Source: Paraburkholderia caffeinilytica (GTDB taxonomy: Bacteria > Pseudomonadota > Gammaproteobacteria > Burkholderiales > Burkholderiaceae). Taken from it: 64,000 bases of DNA. The stretch covers positions 3,472,001 to 3,536,000 of the forward strand of contig NZ_CP031467.1 in NCBI RefSeq assembly GCF_003368325.1. Reading direction: 5' to 3'. Shown piece after piece: positions 26,600 through 35,766 of the stretch; within the stretch, counting starts at the first letter, position 1, and the number at the start of each line of letters is the position of its first letter. The notes below the pieces were generated by a model. It saw only the letters and a program-made list of their open reading frames with translations, did no database searches and had not been told where the DNA came from. A program made the translations under genes and the position numbers.

Positions 26600-28060
26600 T
26601 CAGGCGAGTTCGCGATACAGCGCCAGATAGCGCTCGGCCGAGGCGCCCCAGCCGAAATCCTGGTGCATCGCGCGGCGTTGCGTGGCTTTCCACTCGGTGC
26701 GCCGGTCATAGAGCGCAAACGCGCGGCGGATCGCTGCGGCAATGCCTTTGGGCTCGAATCGTTCGAACACGAAGCCGGTGGCGAGATCGTCGGCGAGATT
26801 TTCGAGCGACGCATCCACGACCGTGTCCGCCAGACCGCCCACGCAATGCACGAGCGGCAGCGACCCATAGGCCAGCGCATACAGTTGCGTGAGCCCGCAG
26901 GGCTCGAAGCGAGACGGCACCGCGATCACGTCGCTGCCCGCGACGATCGTATGCGCGAGGGTCTCGTCGAAACCCAGTTCGACCGCCACCGCTTCCGGAT
27001 GCGTATGCGCGACCCGTTTCAAACCGTTTTCGAGCGCCGGGTCGCCGGTGCCGAACACCACCAGCTGGCCGCCGCGCCTGACGATTTCCGGGGCCGCCTC
27101 GAGCAGCAGGTCAAGGCCCTTCTGCTCGGTCAGCCGGCTCACCACGCCGAATAGCAACGCATCGCTTCTCTGCGCGAGGCCGAAGCGCTTCTGCAGCGCT
27201 TCCTTGCAGGCCAGTTTGCCCGCCAGACGGGTCGCGGTGTAGTGATCTTCGAGCAACGCGTCGGTGGCGGGATTCCATACCGAGTAGTCGACGCCGTTCA
27301 GGATGCCGCTCAGATCGTGCGAGCGATGGCGCAGCAATCCGTCTAGCCCGCCACCCTGTGCCAGTGTCTGGATTTCGCGGGCGTAGGTTGGGCTGACGGT
27401 GGTGATGCGGTCGCTGTAGTAGAGCCCTGCCTTGAGAAACGACAACTGCCCATAGAATTCGATGCCGCGCATGCTGAAGAAGTCGTCCGGCAGCGCCAGC
27501 TGGCCGAATTGATGCGCCGGAAAAACACCCTGATACGCGAGGTTGTGCACCGTGAAGACGCTGCGCGCGAACGAGCGGCCGTGCTGCCGTTCAGCCGCCT
27601 TCAGATAGGCGGGCGCGAGTCCGGCATGCCAGTCGTGCGCGTGGACGATCTGCGGCGCCCACGCCGGGTCGAGGTGCTGCGCCAGCTGGGCGGCGACCCA
27701 GCCGAGCAGGGCGAAGCGTTGCGCGTTGTCGCCGTACGGCACGTGTTCGTCGTTCAGATACGGGTTGCCGGGCCGGTCGTACAGCGTGCCGGCGCGGATC
27801 ACATAGACGATCAGGCCGTTCGACGGCAACGTGCCCTGTTCGAGCGCGACGCCCGGCGAGTCGAAACGGCGGCCCAGTTGCGCCACCGGCCGCAAGTCCG
27901 TCAAACCGGCGACGACCGCCGGAAAGCCGGGCAGCAGCACCCGCACATCGGCGCCCCGCTCGATCAGCGCGGGCGGCAACGCGCCCGCGACGTCGGCGAG
28001 ACCGCCCGTTTTGAGGAGGGGATACAGCTCGCTTGCGACGTGCAGGGCGCGAATCGTCAT
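26600..28060 (-). CDS. glgA: glycogen synthase (ADP-glucose)
   Basis: A 486-residue GT5 glycosyltransferase that adds glucose from ADP-glucose to growing alpha-1,4-glucan. The N-terminal substrate motif LLKTGGLADVAGALPPAL is exact, and HAHDWHAGLAPAYL is conserved. The C-terminal donor-binding motif PSRFEPCGLTQLYALAYGSLPLVHCVGGLADTV, read as its key parts EPCGLTQ and GGLADTV, is present. It follows glgC on the same strand after 108 bases, so the two likely share a transcript. No glgB or glgX lies in this window. Confidence 0.96.
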   Translation of the reverse strand: MTIRALHVASELYPLLKTGGLADVAGALPPALIERGADVRVLLPGFPAVVAGLTDLRPVAQLGRRFDSPGVALEQGTLPSNGLIVYVIRAGTLYDRPGNPYLNDEHVPYGDNAQRFALLGWVAAQLAQHLDPAWAPQIVHAHDWHAGLAPAYLKAAERQHGRSFARSVFTVHNLAYQGVFPAHQFGQLALPDDFFSMRGIEFYGQLSFLKAGLYYSDRITTVSPTYAREIQTLAQGGGLDGLLRHRSHDLSGILNGVDYSVWNPATDALLEDHYTATRLAGKLACKEALQKRFGLAQRSDALLFGVVSRLTEQKGLDLLLEAAPEIVRRGGQLVVFGTGDPALENGLKRVAHTHPEAVAVELGFDETLAHTIVAGSDVIAVPSRFEPCGLTQLYALAYGSLPLVHCVGGLADTVVDASLENLADDLATGFVFERFEPKGIAAAIRRAFALYDRRTEWKATQRRAMHQDFGWGASAERYLALYRELA

Positions 28061-28168
28061 AGGCTCGGTCTCGTTCCTGTTGGTGCGGATTTGGCGTCAG
28101 GTTCACGGTGTGCGGCAAGACGGGCGGGCGGCTGCGTCAGCCCGTTCGTCTCGCCGTCCCGCCGCCGA

Positions 28169-29434
28169 TCACGTCCCTTTCTGCCGCAGCGCCTCGGGCG
28201 TGACCAGCACGACGCCGTCATCGGTGCGATAGAAGCGTTCGGCGTCGGCCGCCGGATCTTCGCCGATCACCGTGCCGTCCGGAATGGCGCAGCCGCGGTC
28301 AATCACCACTTTCTGCAGGCGGCAGCTCGCGCCGACGGTGACCTGCGGCAACAAGACTGCCTCATTGATATTACAGAACGAACTCACTTTGACGTTCGAC
28401 GACAACACCGAACGCGAAATCTGCGAGCCCGAAATCACACAGCCGCCGCACACGATCAGATTATTGCCGGTGCCTTGCAGGCCTTTCATGTCGCGGACGA
28501 ACTTGGCGGGCGGCAACTGCTCCTGATACGTCCAGATCGGCCAGTTGCGGTCGTACAGGTCGAGCGTCGGGATGGTGGAGGCGAGGTCGAGGTTGGCCGC
28601 CCAATAGGCGTCGATCGTGCCGACGTCGCGCCAGTAAGGCTCCACGCTCGGGTCCGACGACACGCACGACATGCTGAACGGATGCGCGATCGCCGAGCCT
28701 TGTGTGACGACGCGCGGCAGGATGTCCTTGCCGAAGTCGTGATCGGTATCGGCGCTGGAGATGTTCTCTTCGAGCAGCGAATACAGGTAATCGGCGCTGA
28801 ACACGTAGATGCCCATGCTGGCGAGCGCCGAATCCGGGCGGCCCGGCATGGCGGGCGGATCGGCGGGTTTCTCGACGAAACCGGTCACGCGCCGGTTTTC
28901 ATCGACGGCCATCACGCCGAAGGCCACGGCGTCCATGCGCGGCACTTCGATGCAGCCGACCGTGCAATCCGCGCCGCTTTCCGCGTGATCCGCGATCATG
29001 CGCGTGTAGTCCATCTTGTAGATGTGGTCGCCCGCCAGCACCACCACGTATTTCGGCCGGATCGAGCGGATGATGTCGAGATTCTGGAACACGGCGTCCG
29101 CGGTGCCGCGGTACCAGTGGGCGCCTTCCACACGCTGCTGCGCCGGCCACAGATCGATGAATTCGCCGAATTCGCCGCGCAGAAAGCCCCAGCCGCGCTG
29201 CAGGTGGCGCAATAGCGAGTGCGCCTTGTATTGCGTGACCACCGCGATGCGGCGGATGCCGGAGTTCAGGCAATTGGAGAGCGCGAAGTCGATGATCCGA
29301 TACTTGCCGCCGAAGTGCACCGCCGGTTTGACGCGCTTGTTGGTGAGCGGCCCGAGCCGCGTGCCCCGTCCGCCCGCGAGGACGATGGCGAGGGTGGTGC
29401 GTTGCAGATCGTTCAGCCGTGCCGGAGTTTCCAT
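28169..29434 (-). CDS. glgC: glucose-1-phosphate adenylyltransferase
   Basis: A 421-residue enzyme that makes ADP-glucose from ATP and glucose-1-phosphate, the committed step of glycogen synthesis. The nucleotide-binding [24 protein letters not shown] (in parts [11 protein letters not shown] and RVKPA) is intact, followed by [15 protein letters not shown]. The middle holds [13 protein letters not shown] with the metal Asp, and the C-terminus has the left-handed helix repeat region. A GGAGACACA site precedes the ATG. Confidence 0.96.
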   Translation of the reverse strand: METPARLNDLQRTTLAIVLAGGRGTRLGPLTNKRVKPAVHFGGKYRIIDFALSNCLNSGIRRIAVVTQYKAHSLLRHLQRGWGFLRGEFGEFIDLWPAQQRVEGAHWYRGTADAVFQNLDIIRSIRPKYVVVLAGDHIYKMDYTRMIADHAESGADCTVGCIEVPRMDAVAFGVMAVDENRRVTGFVEKPADPPAMPGRPDSALASMGIYVFSADYLYSLLEENISSADTDHDFGKDILPRVVTQGSAIAHPFSMSCVSSDPSVEPYWRDVGTIDAYWAANLDLASTIPTLDLYDRNWPIWTYQEQLPPAKFVRDMKGLQGTGNNLIVCGGCVISGSQISRSVLSSNVKVSSFCNINEAVLLPQVTVGASCRLQKVVIDRGCAIPDGTVIGEDPAADAERFYRTDDGVVLVTPEALRQKGT

Positions 29435-29936
29435 TTGTGTCTCCTTTGTTGACCGGAGCTGGCGCTTCAGCGTCGGCCAGAGTTGGTGCTTACTCTGGTC
29501 CCATGCGAAGCACTTGCTCCAGTCCCATGCAAGATAGTTGCTGATTGGTATACCCCGGATGGTCTTGTGCTTTCGATCCGCACTATTGATTCGTGCTGCC
29601 AGGCGGCTTTTGTCGTCGCGAGCCCGTCTGCTAGTTCTAGCACCGATTTGCCGCGGGCGAATAGTGTGAATTGTGCGGATGCCGCTTGCTCAGCCGCCTT
29701 GCGAACGATCGACCCTTGCAGCGGACGCATCCGTGCGCCACGACACACAGGGCGTCAGGCGAACTGCCGCAATATGCGTGCCACACCGCCCGGCGCCGCC
29801 ATGGGCCTGCGCGGCCGGCAGCAGAGTCCGGCGGCGCATCGTAGAATCGTCCGCTCCGAACGGGGTGCAGGCGTTGGCTTGCCGGCGCCCGCGGCCTGAG
29901 TGCTTCACGCTGATTTCCCTTTGCACGAAACGATCG
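29435..29936. other. divergent intergenic region, glgC / alpha-beta hydrolase
   Basis: 502 bases. About 29485-29540 holds an imperfect tandem duplication around GGTCCCATGCGAAG and AGTCCCATGCAAG. Several overlapping frames are open but none has a ribosome site, domain or protein-like composition. Promoters for glgC and the hydrolase must lie here; none was identified with confidence. Confidence 0.4.
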
Positions 29937-31082
29937 ATGAATTGTCGCCGCCTGTCTTTGTTCGCCATCTTGAGCGCCTGCGCGCTGGCCGTTGCGACCG
30001 GTGCTTCCGCCGCCACGCCGGTCGGCGCGGCCGTGGCGGGTAGTTCGGTTGGTTCGGGTCTTTCGGGTCTTGCCGCCAGCCAGCCCGGTTCCGGGGCCGC
30101 CGGCAGCGCGCCGGCGGCAGCCGTCGACAACGGCGGTCCGGCGTACGGCCCCGAGTTGCAGGGCTTCAACTATCCGGCGCCTGTCGAGCAATACGACTTC
30201 ACTTCACAAGGCGTGGCGCTGCACATGGCGTACATGGATATCAAGCCGGAGCACGCGAACGGCCGCACGGCCGTATTGCTGCACGGCAAGAACTTCTGTG
30301 CGGCGACGTGGGATGCGACCATTCATCGTCTGAGCGACGCCGGCTATCGGGTGATCGCGCCGGATCAGATCGGTTTTTGTAAATCGAGCAAGCCGGAGCA
30401 CTATCAGTACAGCTTTCAGCAACTGGCGCGCAACACGCATGCGCTGCTCGAATCGCTCGGCGTGACCGATGCGACAGTCATCGGCCATTCGACCGGCGGG
30501 ATGCTCGCGATACGCTATGCGCTGATGTATCCGCATGAAACGCAGCAACTGGTGCTGGTCAATCCGATTGGACTCGAGGACTGGAAGGCGAAGGGGGTGC
30601 CGTCGCTATCGGTCGACCAATGGTATGAGCGCGAGCTGAAGACGACGGCGGACGGCATTCGCCGCTACGAACAGGCGACTTATTACGCGGGCCCGTGGCG
30701 CGCCGACTATGAGCCGTGGGTGCAGATGCTGGCGGGGATGTACCGCGGCCCGGGCAAGCAGATCGTGGCGTGGAATTCCGCGTTGCTGTACGACATGATC
30801 TACACGCAGCCGGTCGTGTACGAGCTGGGCCACCTGAGCATGCCCACGCTGCTGCTGATCGGCCAGAAGGACACGACCGCGATCGGCAAGGACGCGGCGC
30901 CGCCCGAGGTGCGCGCGAAAATCGGCCACTACCCCGAACTGGGCAGGGCCGCCGCGAAGGCAATTCCACACGCGACGCTCGTCGAATTCGCCGACTTGGG
31001 GCATGCGCCGCAGATGCAGGATCCGCAGGCGTTTCATCGGGCGCTGCTCGATGGCCTGGCGGCGGTGCCGGCAAATCGGTGA
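29937..31082 (+). CDS. exported alpha/beta hydrolase
   Basis: A 381-residue protein. The ATG at 29937 gives a signal peptide (MNCRRLSLFAILSACALAVATGASA) followed by a Gly/Ser/Ala-rich spacer to about residue 65. The hydrolase core has the oxyanion HGKNFCAATWD, the nucleophile elbow GHSTGG (Ser), the acid in LLIGQKDTTA and the His in DLGHAPQMQ. The cap region is rich in Tyr and Trp. It should be a secreted or periplasmic esterase or peptidase-like hydrolase; the substrate is unknown. It converges with the LLM gene across a terminator. Confidence 0.85.
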   Translation: MNCRRLSLFAILSACALAVATGASAATPVGAAVAGSSVGSGLSGLAASQPGSGAAGSAPAAAVDNGGPAYGPELQGFNYPAPVEQYDFTSQGVALHMAYMDIKPEHANGRTAVLLHGKNFCAATWDATIHRLSDAGYRVIAPDQIGFCKSSKPEHYQYSFQQLARNTHALLESLGVTDATVIGHSTGGMLAIRYALMYPHETQQLVLVNPIGLEDWKAKGVPSLSVDQWYERELKTTADGIRRYEQATYYAGPWRADYEPWVQMLAGMYRGPGKQIVAWNSALLYDMIYTQPVVYELGHLSMPTLLLIGQKDTTAIGKDAAPPEVRAKIGHYPELGRAAAKAIPHATLVEFADLGHAPQMQDPQAFHRALLDGLAAVPANR

Positions 31083-31256
31083 GTTCTGGCGCGCGTTTGA
31101 GTCGAAGCGCTTTGGCCGAAGTCAAAACCACGACGTGGGCTTGAGTCGAAGCCTGGATTTGAGTTCGAAGTCGCACGGCCTGAACGGGACAGGCGAGGAT
31201 TGCGGCGGGTGCAACTCGAGGTTCGTGTACCTTGGCCAACTAGTCGACTGGTGAAA

Positions 31257-31298
31257 AAAGAAGAGCGGTCCTTTGCTGAATAGAGGCCGCCCTTCTTT
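31257..31298. terminator. bidirectional terminator
   Basis: AAAGAAGAGCGG (31257-31268) pairs with CCGCCCTTCTTT (31287-31298) with one mismatch. Read leftward the stem ends in a run of six Ts, directly after the LLM gene stop; read rightward it is 175 bases after the hydrolase. Confidence 0.7.
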
Positions 31299-31312
31299 AG
31301 TACTGGCCGGCG

Positions 31313-32311
31313 TTATTGCTTGCCGGCGCCCAGCTCGTCGCGCACTTGCGCGGCGATCTCGAACGAACGCAGCCGTGCTTTGTGATCGTAGATTTGCGCG
31401 GTCAGCATCAATTCATTCGCGCCGGTCTGATCGATGACCGACAGCAGTCCTTCGCGAACCGTATCCCGATCGCCGATCACGGAGCAGGCGAGTGAATGCG
31501 CGACGCCGTTCAACTCCATCTCCGACGCTTCGATCCGTTCGACCGGCGGTTGCAGTTGACCAGGCGTGCCGCGCCGCAGGTTGACGAACTGCTGCTGCAG
31601 CGAGGTGAACAGACGCCGCGCTTCGTCGTTGCTATCGGCGGCGAAGAGATTGACGCCGACCATGGCGTACGGCTTATCGAGTGTCGCCGACGGCCGGAAT
31701 TGCTCGCGATAGACCTTCAGCGCGGTGAACATGTGGTCTGGTGCAAAGTGCGACGCGAATGCGAACGGCAGACCGAGCGCCGCAGCCAGCTGCGCGCTGA
31801 ACAGCGACGAGCCGAGCAACCACAGCGGCACATGCAGACCCGCGCCCGGAACGGCACGAATGCGCTGACCCGGCACGGGGTCGGCGAAATAGCGTTGCAA
31901 CTCGACGACGTCGTCGGGGAACGACTCCGCGCTATTTTGCAGGTCGCGGCGCAGCGCGCGGGCGGTGCTTTGATCGGTGCCGGGCGCGCGGCCGAGGCCC
32001 AGGTCGATACGATCGGGATAGAGCGAGGCGAGGGTGCCGAACTGTTCCGCGATGACGAGCGGTGCATGGTTGGGCAGCATGACGCCGCCGGAGCCGACGC
32101 GGATTGTCTTCGTCCCACCGGCCACGTGGCCGATCACCACCGCGGTGGCCGCACTGGCGATGCCCGTCATGTTGTGGTGTTCAGCCAGCCAGAAGCGGCG
32201 GTAGTTCCAGTTTTCCGCGTGCCGGGCGAGGTCCAGTGTGTTCCTGAATGCGTCCGCGGGGGTGGCGCCTGCGGTGACCGGCGATAGGTCGAGGACCGAG
32301 AAGGGGATCAT
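31313..32311 (-). CDS. LLM-class flavin-dependent oxidoreductase
   Basis: A 332-residue protein from the ATG at 32311. It matches the single-component luciferase-like group: [15 protein letters not shown] at the start, [46 protein letters not shown] (in parts FWLAEHHN and [10 protein letters not shown]), and [10 protein letters not shown]. These read as FMN-binding and substrate loops of the bacterial-luciferase fold. It will probably use a reduced flavin and oxygen on an unknown substrate. It stands alone with a LysR remnant just upstream. Confidence 0.88.
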   Translation of the reverse strand: MIPFSVLDLSPVTAGATPADAFRNTLDLARHAENWNYRRFWLAEHHNMTGIASAATAVVIGHVAGGTKTIRVGSGGVMLPNHAPLVIAEQFGTLASLYPDRIDLGLGRAPGTDQSTARALRRDLQNSAESFPDDVVELQRYFADPVPGQRIRAVPGAGLHVPLWLLGSSLFSAQLAAALGLPFAFASHFAPDHMFTALKVYREQFRPSATLDKPYAMVGVNLFAADSNDEARRLFTSLQQQFVNLRRGTPGQLQPPVERIEASEMELNGVAHSLACSVIGDRDTVREGLLSVIDQTGANELMLTAQIYDHKARLRSFEIAAQVRDELGAGKQ

Positions 32312-32412
32312 TTTCTGTTCATGTGCTGTTTCGGGCGCTTTCGCGCGATGGGGCATTGTGGCAAAGGTTCTGGTTTTCTGCTGATGGGGTGGGGATGTCC
32401 ACGTTCGTGGAA

Positions 32413-32577
32413 GGGGGTTTGGAGTTGGTTGCCTGCTGCTGTCAACCGGATACCCTGGTGGTCGCGATCAAACGGTTTTGGGCCGGGTGAGTTTTCGAGA
32501 TTCTTGATCTGACGGCTCACCGTGCCCTGTGTGACGCACAGGGCGCGGCGCGCTGGCGTTGTGTCGAAATCTGGCAA
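32413..32577 (-). pseudogene. remnant of a LysR-family regulator (helix-turn-helix only)
   Basis: The leftward frame reads RALCVTQGTVSRQIKNLE then [14 protein letters not shown], the recognition helix and wing of LysR N-termini, with substitutions such as PGPKPF for the usual LGVKLF. Only about 55 residues match; there is no full N-terminus and no effector domain, and the frame then runs into unrelated sequence at the LLM start. A truncated, decaying gene. Confidence 0.65.
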
Positions 32578-32604
32578 GCCGGCTCGCGGAAGCCGGGCCG
32601 TATT

Positions 32605-33054
32605 TCATTTGTTTTCGCCCAAAAAATTCTTTATAGCAGCGCATTTGGGGACATTCGACGTCTCCATATCGTCTGGACACGCCAGCCATTTGTAAAAATC
32701 CAGCTCTTGACTCGCGATTTTTGACCGGCACGCGGCTACTTGAAAATCAGTATCCGGCATATATTCGTCACGCCATTCATTAAACGCAAGCGCAATAACA
32801 GAACAATCCGATTTCAGCTTGTCTTTCCAGATTTTGAAATTTGCATCAAGCGCAGCTTGTTTATCCCCTTTGGTATTTTTTCTGATGCTTTCGTAAAGTT
32901 TGTTGGCCTTTGAAATTGTCTTGTTCGTGTCGATGCTGGTGCATGTCAAAAAGTCATCGCGCGTTTTCGCATTTTTCTCGCAAGTGGAGTCTGCAAATGC
33001 AGACGAAAAAGCAAAAATAAAAATAGAGGTGGCCATAATCTTAATGGCTTGCAT
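32605..33054 (-). CDS. secreted LprI/DUF1311-like protein, possible immunity protein
   Basis: A 149-residue protein; the ATG at 33054 has GGAG seven bases before it. Residues 1-21 are a signal peptide ending AFA. The mature protein has six cysteines and begins STCEKNAKTRDDFLTCTSIDTN, a spacing like that of lysozyme-inhibitor LprI and DUF1311 proteins. It is notably Lys/Asp/Asn-rich and AT-richer than its neighbours, suggesting transfer. It overlaps the stop of the upstream 41-codon PAAR-like gene by 14 bases. Secreted LprI-like proteins are frequent immunity proteins for T6SS cell-wall effectors in Burkholderiales, which fits the neighbours. Family call moderate, role inferred. Confidence 0.6.
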   Translation of the reverse strand: MQAIKIMATSIFIFAFSSAFADSTCEKNAKTRDDFLTCTSIDTNKTISKANKLYESIRKNTKGDKQAALDANFKIWKDKLKSDCSVIALAFNEWRDEYMPDTDFQVAACRSKIASQELDFYKWLACPDDMETSNVPKCAAIKNFLGENK

Positions 33055-33166
33055 CGTAATCTCCATTTTCGCCTTCAATCGTTCCGGCCTTGTGATTCGC
33101 GTGAACACGGCTCTTGTCGCTGCTCGTAAGCGGGTCATCTTCGACCACGGCGTAATAGATGGACAT
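33041..33166 (-). CDS. 41-residue PAAR-like N-terminal fragment
   Basis: AAAGGAAC lies before the ATG at 33166. The product MSIYYAVVEDDPLTSSDKSR resembles the opening of Burkholderia PAAR proteins (xYYAVVEGDPLTSGGxSxV, from memory), the T6SS spike-tip cap, and continues to TIEGENG before stopping. The last eight residues are encoded by DNA that also forms the ribosome site and start of the next gene. The remaining PAAR metal-binding residues are missing, so it is a truncated version or a very short adaptor. Confidence 0.5.
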   Translation of the reverse strand: MSIYYAVVEDDPLTSSDKSRVHANHKAGTIEGENGDYDASH

Positions 33167-33209
33167 CGTTAAAGTTCCTTTCTTTATCGCAGGTGGTCTT
33201 CGTTCGACA

Positions 33210-33464
33210 TCAATGAGTGGTGGTGCCCGCGTGCGTCGGCACGAAGCTGGTGGCATGCGCTTTGCGGTGGGGGCTATCGGCAATCATGGCACCGTTATCA
33301 AGCATGCTTCCTGTCACTGCGACCGGTTTGAAATGAGACATATCGGGTATGCCGACACCCGCAATAATCTGTGCGCGACTGCCATCCGCGTACTCGGTGC
33401 GCTCAGTCAGTGAGCCAATCGTGGCGAGGGGATATTGGGTTCCAGTCGGTGAATTTTGTGTCAT
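33210..33464 (-). CDS. 84-residue PAAR-like C-terminal module
   Basis: AAGGAG lies eight bases before the ATG at 33464. The product begins MTQNSPTGTQYPLATIGSLTERTEYADGS, read in its key parts YPLATIGSLTER, YADGSRAQIIAGVG, and KPVAVTGSMLDNG. These resemble the second half of short T6SS PAAR-like proteins that carry LATIGSxTxRGG, TYADGSEAxI and PFALVGSxLSNGD (from memory). No membrane segment or signal peptide. It lies 43 bases ahead of the 41-residue fragment on the same strand, and probably shares its transcript. Confidence 0.45.
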   Translation of the reverse strand: MTQNSPTGTQYPLATIGSLTERTEYADGSRAQIIAGVGIPDMSHFKPVAVTGSMLDNGAMIADSPHRKAHATSFVPTHAGTTTH

Positions 33465-33799
33465 GTGTCCGTCTCCTTCGCGTTTGAAAAAAGTTTTGCG
33501 AAGAGACTCACGCATCGGATCGCGAACCGCTATAGGACAAGTACGAAAAATGGAGCGCCCAGGGACGAAAAAAGCTCGCACGCGGCGACAAGAAAACCCC
33601 ACCGCCATAGCCACACGGACAACAAGCACGGCGCAGCCAACTCCCTTCCCGTTACATGCAATCCCGATATACATATGGCCGATCAATATTTAACAACCGC
33701 ATGTAGCGCTGCTACCTTAAACCCCTCGAACAGAGCACTGCATCCAGCCAGGAAAGCCACCGCCCCGCCGGGCAAAAACCACCCAGGGAGACACACACC
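33465..33799. other. divergent intergenic region
   Basis: 335 bases between the leftward PAAR-like genes and the rightward organosulfur genes. Both promoters should lie here. The left part is relatively A-rich; no clear hexamers or repeats were recognised and no ORF is supported. Confidence 0.4.
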
Positions 33800-34879
33800 G
33801 TGTCCATCGAATTCATCGGCATGATCCAGACCCGCAAGGTGTCTGAAACCCACGCTCCGCAAGGTCCGGTCATCGACATCGACTACGTGGAGCAATTCGC
33901 CCGCGCACATGAAGCCGCGGGCTTCGACCGGATCCTCGTGCCGCATCACTCGACGAGTCCCGATGCGCTCCTCACCGTCGCCCACGCGGCCAGCGTCACG
34001 AGCAAAGTGCACTTCATGCTCGCGCATCGCCCGGGCTTCGTTGCACCCACGCTCGCCGCGCGCCAACTGGCGACACTCGATCACTACTCGGGCGGCCGTC
34101 TCGCCGTGCACATCATCTCCGGTGGCGACGACGCCGAACAACGCCGCGACGGCGACTATCTGTCGCATGACGAACGCTACGCACGCACCGACGAATACCT
34201 GCACATCCTGCGCCGCATCTGGACCGAAGCGAAACCCTTCGATCACAACGGCCAGTACTACCGCTTCGAACAAGGCTTCTCCGAAGTGAAACCGCTGCAG
34301 CAACCCCATATCCCCGTGTACTTCGGCGGCGCGTCGGCGCCCGCGCTCGAAATCGCCGGACGTCATGCCGACGTCTACGCGCTCTGGGGCGAATCGAAGG
34401 CGCAAGTGCGCGAACAGGTTGCACGCGTACGGGCCGAAGCGACCAAACACGGTCGTACCGTGCGTTTCTCGGTGTCGTTCAGGCCTATTCTTGCCGCGAC
34501 CGAAACCGCCGCGTGGGCGCGCGCGGAACACATCCTCGAAGAAACGAAGCGGTTGCGCGCGGCGCAGGGGCTCGGTGTCGGCGGCCCGGCGCAAAGCGAA
34601 GGCGCACGGCGGCTGCTCGCGGCATCCGGTGAATCGGATCGGGTCGATGAACGTCTGTGGACCGGTGTCGCCAAGGAAATCGGCGGACGCTCGAATTCGA
34701 CCGCGCTGGTCGGCACGCCGGAACAGGTGGCCGAAACGCTCGCGGAGTATTACGCGCTCGGTGTCTCGACCTTCCTCGTGCGCGGCTTCGATCCGCTCGA
34801 AGATGCGATCGACTACGGCCGCGAACTGATTCCGGCCACTCGCGAACGGATCGCGCGCGTCGAACGCGTGGCCGCCTGA
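33800..34879 (+). CDS. LLM-class flavin monooxygenase (SsuD-like)
   Basis: A 359-residue protein with GTG start at 33800 (GGGAG ten bases before). It matches the alkanesulfonate monooxygenase type: FDRILVPHHSTSPDALLTVAHAASVTSKV and MLAHRPGFVAPTLAARQLATLDHYSGGRLAVHIISGGDDAEQ, with the segment RRDGDYLSHDERYARTDEYL typical of SsuD, here read as its key words LAHRPG, HIISGG and DEYL. The enzyme should oxidise a sulfonate or related compound with FMNH2 and O2. It starts the organosulfur gene group; no FMN reductase gene lies beside it. Confidence 0.88.
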   Translation: MSIEFIGMIQTRKVSETHAPQGPVIDIDYVEQFARAHEAAGFDRILVPHHSTSPDALLTVAHAASVTSKVHFMLAHRPGFVAPTLAARQLATLDHYSGGRLAVHIISGGDDAEQRRDGDYLSHDERYARTDEYLHILRRIWTEAKPFDHNGQYYRFEQGFSEVKPLQQPHIPVYFGGASAPALEIAGRHADVYALWGESKAQVREQVARVRAEATKHGRTVRFSVSFRPILAATETAAWARAEHILEETKRLRAAQGLGVGGPAQSEGARRLLAASGESDRVDERLWTGVAKEIGGRSNSTALVGTPEQVAETLAEYYALGVSTFLVRGFDPLEDAIDYGRELIPATRERIARVERVAA

Positions 34880-34890
34880 CCGGAGCCACG

Positions 34891-35754
34891 ATGACCGATC
34901 TGTCCGCCGCACTGGAAGACGCCCCGACGCCGCAAAGTGCCCCCACGCTGCCAGGCACCCCAGATACACCGCCGCTCCAGCGTCACGCGCCGCTCCGCAA
35001 ATTCTGGTTCGACGACGTCCCGCCACGCGCAAGCATCGCCTCTGAGCGGCGCCATCGGCAGGAGCGGCTCGCCGTGGCGTTTCGCCTGTTCGCGCGCTAT
35101 GGTTTCGACCAGGGTCTGGCCGGCCATATCACCGCGCGCGATCCGGAGTGGCCCGATCACTTCTGGGTCAATCCCTTCGGCAAGCATTTCAGCCGCATTC
35201 GCGTGTCCGATCTGCTGCTGGTGAATGCAGAAGGGGAGATCGTGGTTGGCGAGGGGCCGGTGAATCAGGCGGCGTTCGCGATACATGCGGCGATTCACGA
35301 GGCGCGCCCCGATGTGGTCGCCGCCGCCCATACGCATTCGCTCTACGGCAAGGCATGGTCGACGCTCGGCCGCACGCTGGATCCGTTGACGCAGGACTCG
35401 TGCGCGTTCTATCAGGACCACGCCTTGTTCGACGACTTCCGCGGCGTCGTGCTCGATACCGATGAAGGCGCACGCATCGCCGCGGCGCTGGGGGAGCGAA
35501 AGGCGGTGATCCTGAAGAATCACGGCATTCTCACGGCCGGTCCGAGCGTCGAGGCGGCGGCATGGTGGTATATCGCGCTCGATAACGCCTGCCATGCCCA
35601 ATTGCTCGCCGAAGCCGCCGGCTCGCCACAGGCCATCCCGCACGACGTCGCCACGCTGACGCACGAGCAAGTCGGTCGCCCCGGCGGCGCGCTGTTTGCA
35701 TTCCAGAGCCTGCTGGAAGGGCTGGTCGAAGCCGAGCCTGACGTCCTTACCTGA
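34891..35754 (+). CDS. class II aldolase/adducin family protein
   Basis: A 287-residue protein; the ATG at 34891 follows GGAGCC and starts MTDLSAAL. After a Pro-rich N-terminal 50 residues, the aldolase core is present: GLAGHITARDPEWPDHFWVNPFG, AAHTHSLYGKAWS with metal histidines, and LKNHGILTAGPSVEAAAWWY with the third. Class II aldolases act on sugar phosphates or similar; stand-alone ones near sulfur genes are often of unknown substrate. It starts 11 bases after the monooxygenase gene. Confidence 0.85.
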   Translation: MTDLSAALEDAPTPQSAPTLPGTPDTPPLQRHAPLRKFWFDDVPPRASIASERRHRQERLAVAFRLFARYGFDQGLAGHITARDPEWPDHFWVNPFGKHFSRIRVSDLLLVNAEGEIVVGEGPVNQAAFAIHAAIHEARPDVVAAAHTHSLYGKAWSTLGRTLDPLTQDSCAFYQDHALFDDFRGVVLDTDEGARIAAALGERKAVILKNHGILTAGPSVEAAAWWYIALDNACHAQLLAEAAGSPQAIPHDVATLTHEQVGRPGGALFAFQSLLEGLVEAEPDVLT

Positions 35755-35766
35755 GCGCCCCATAAG

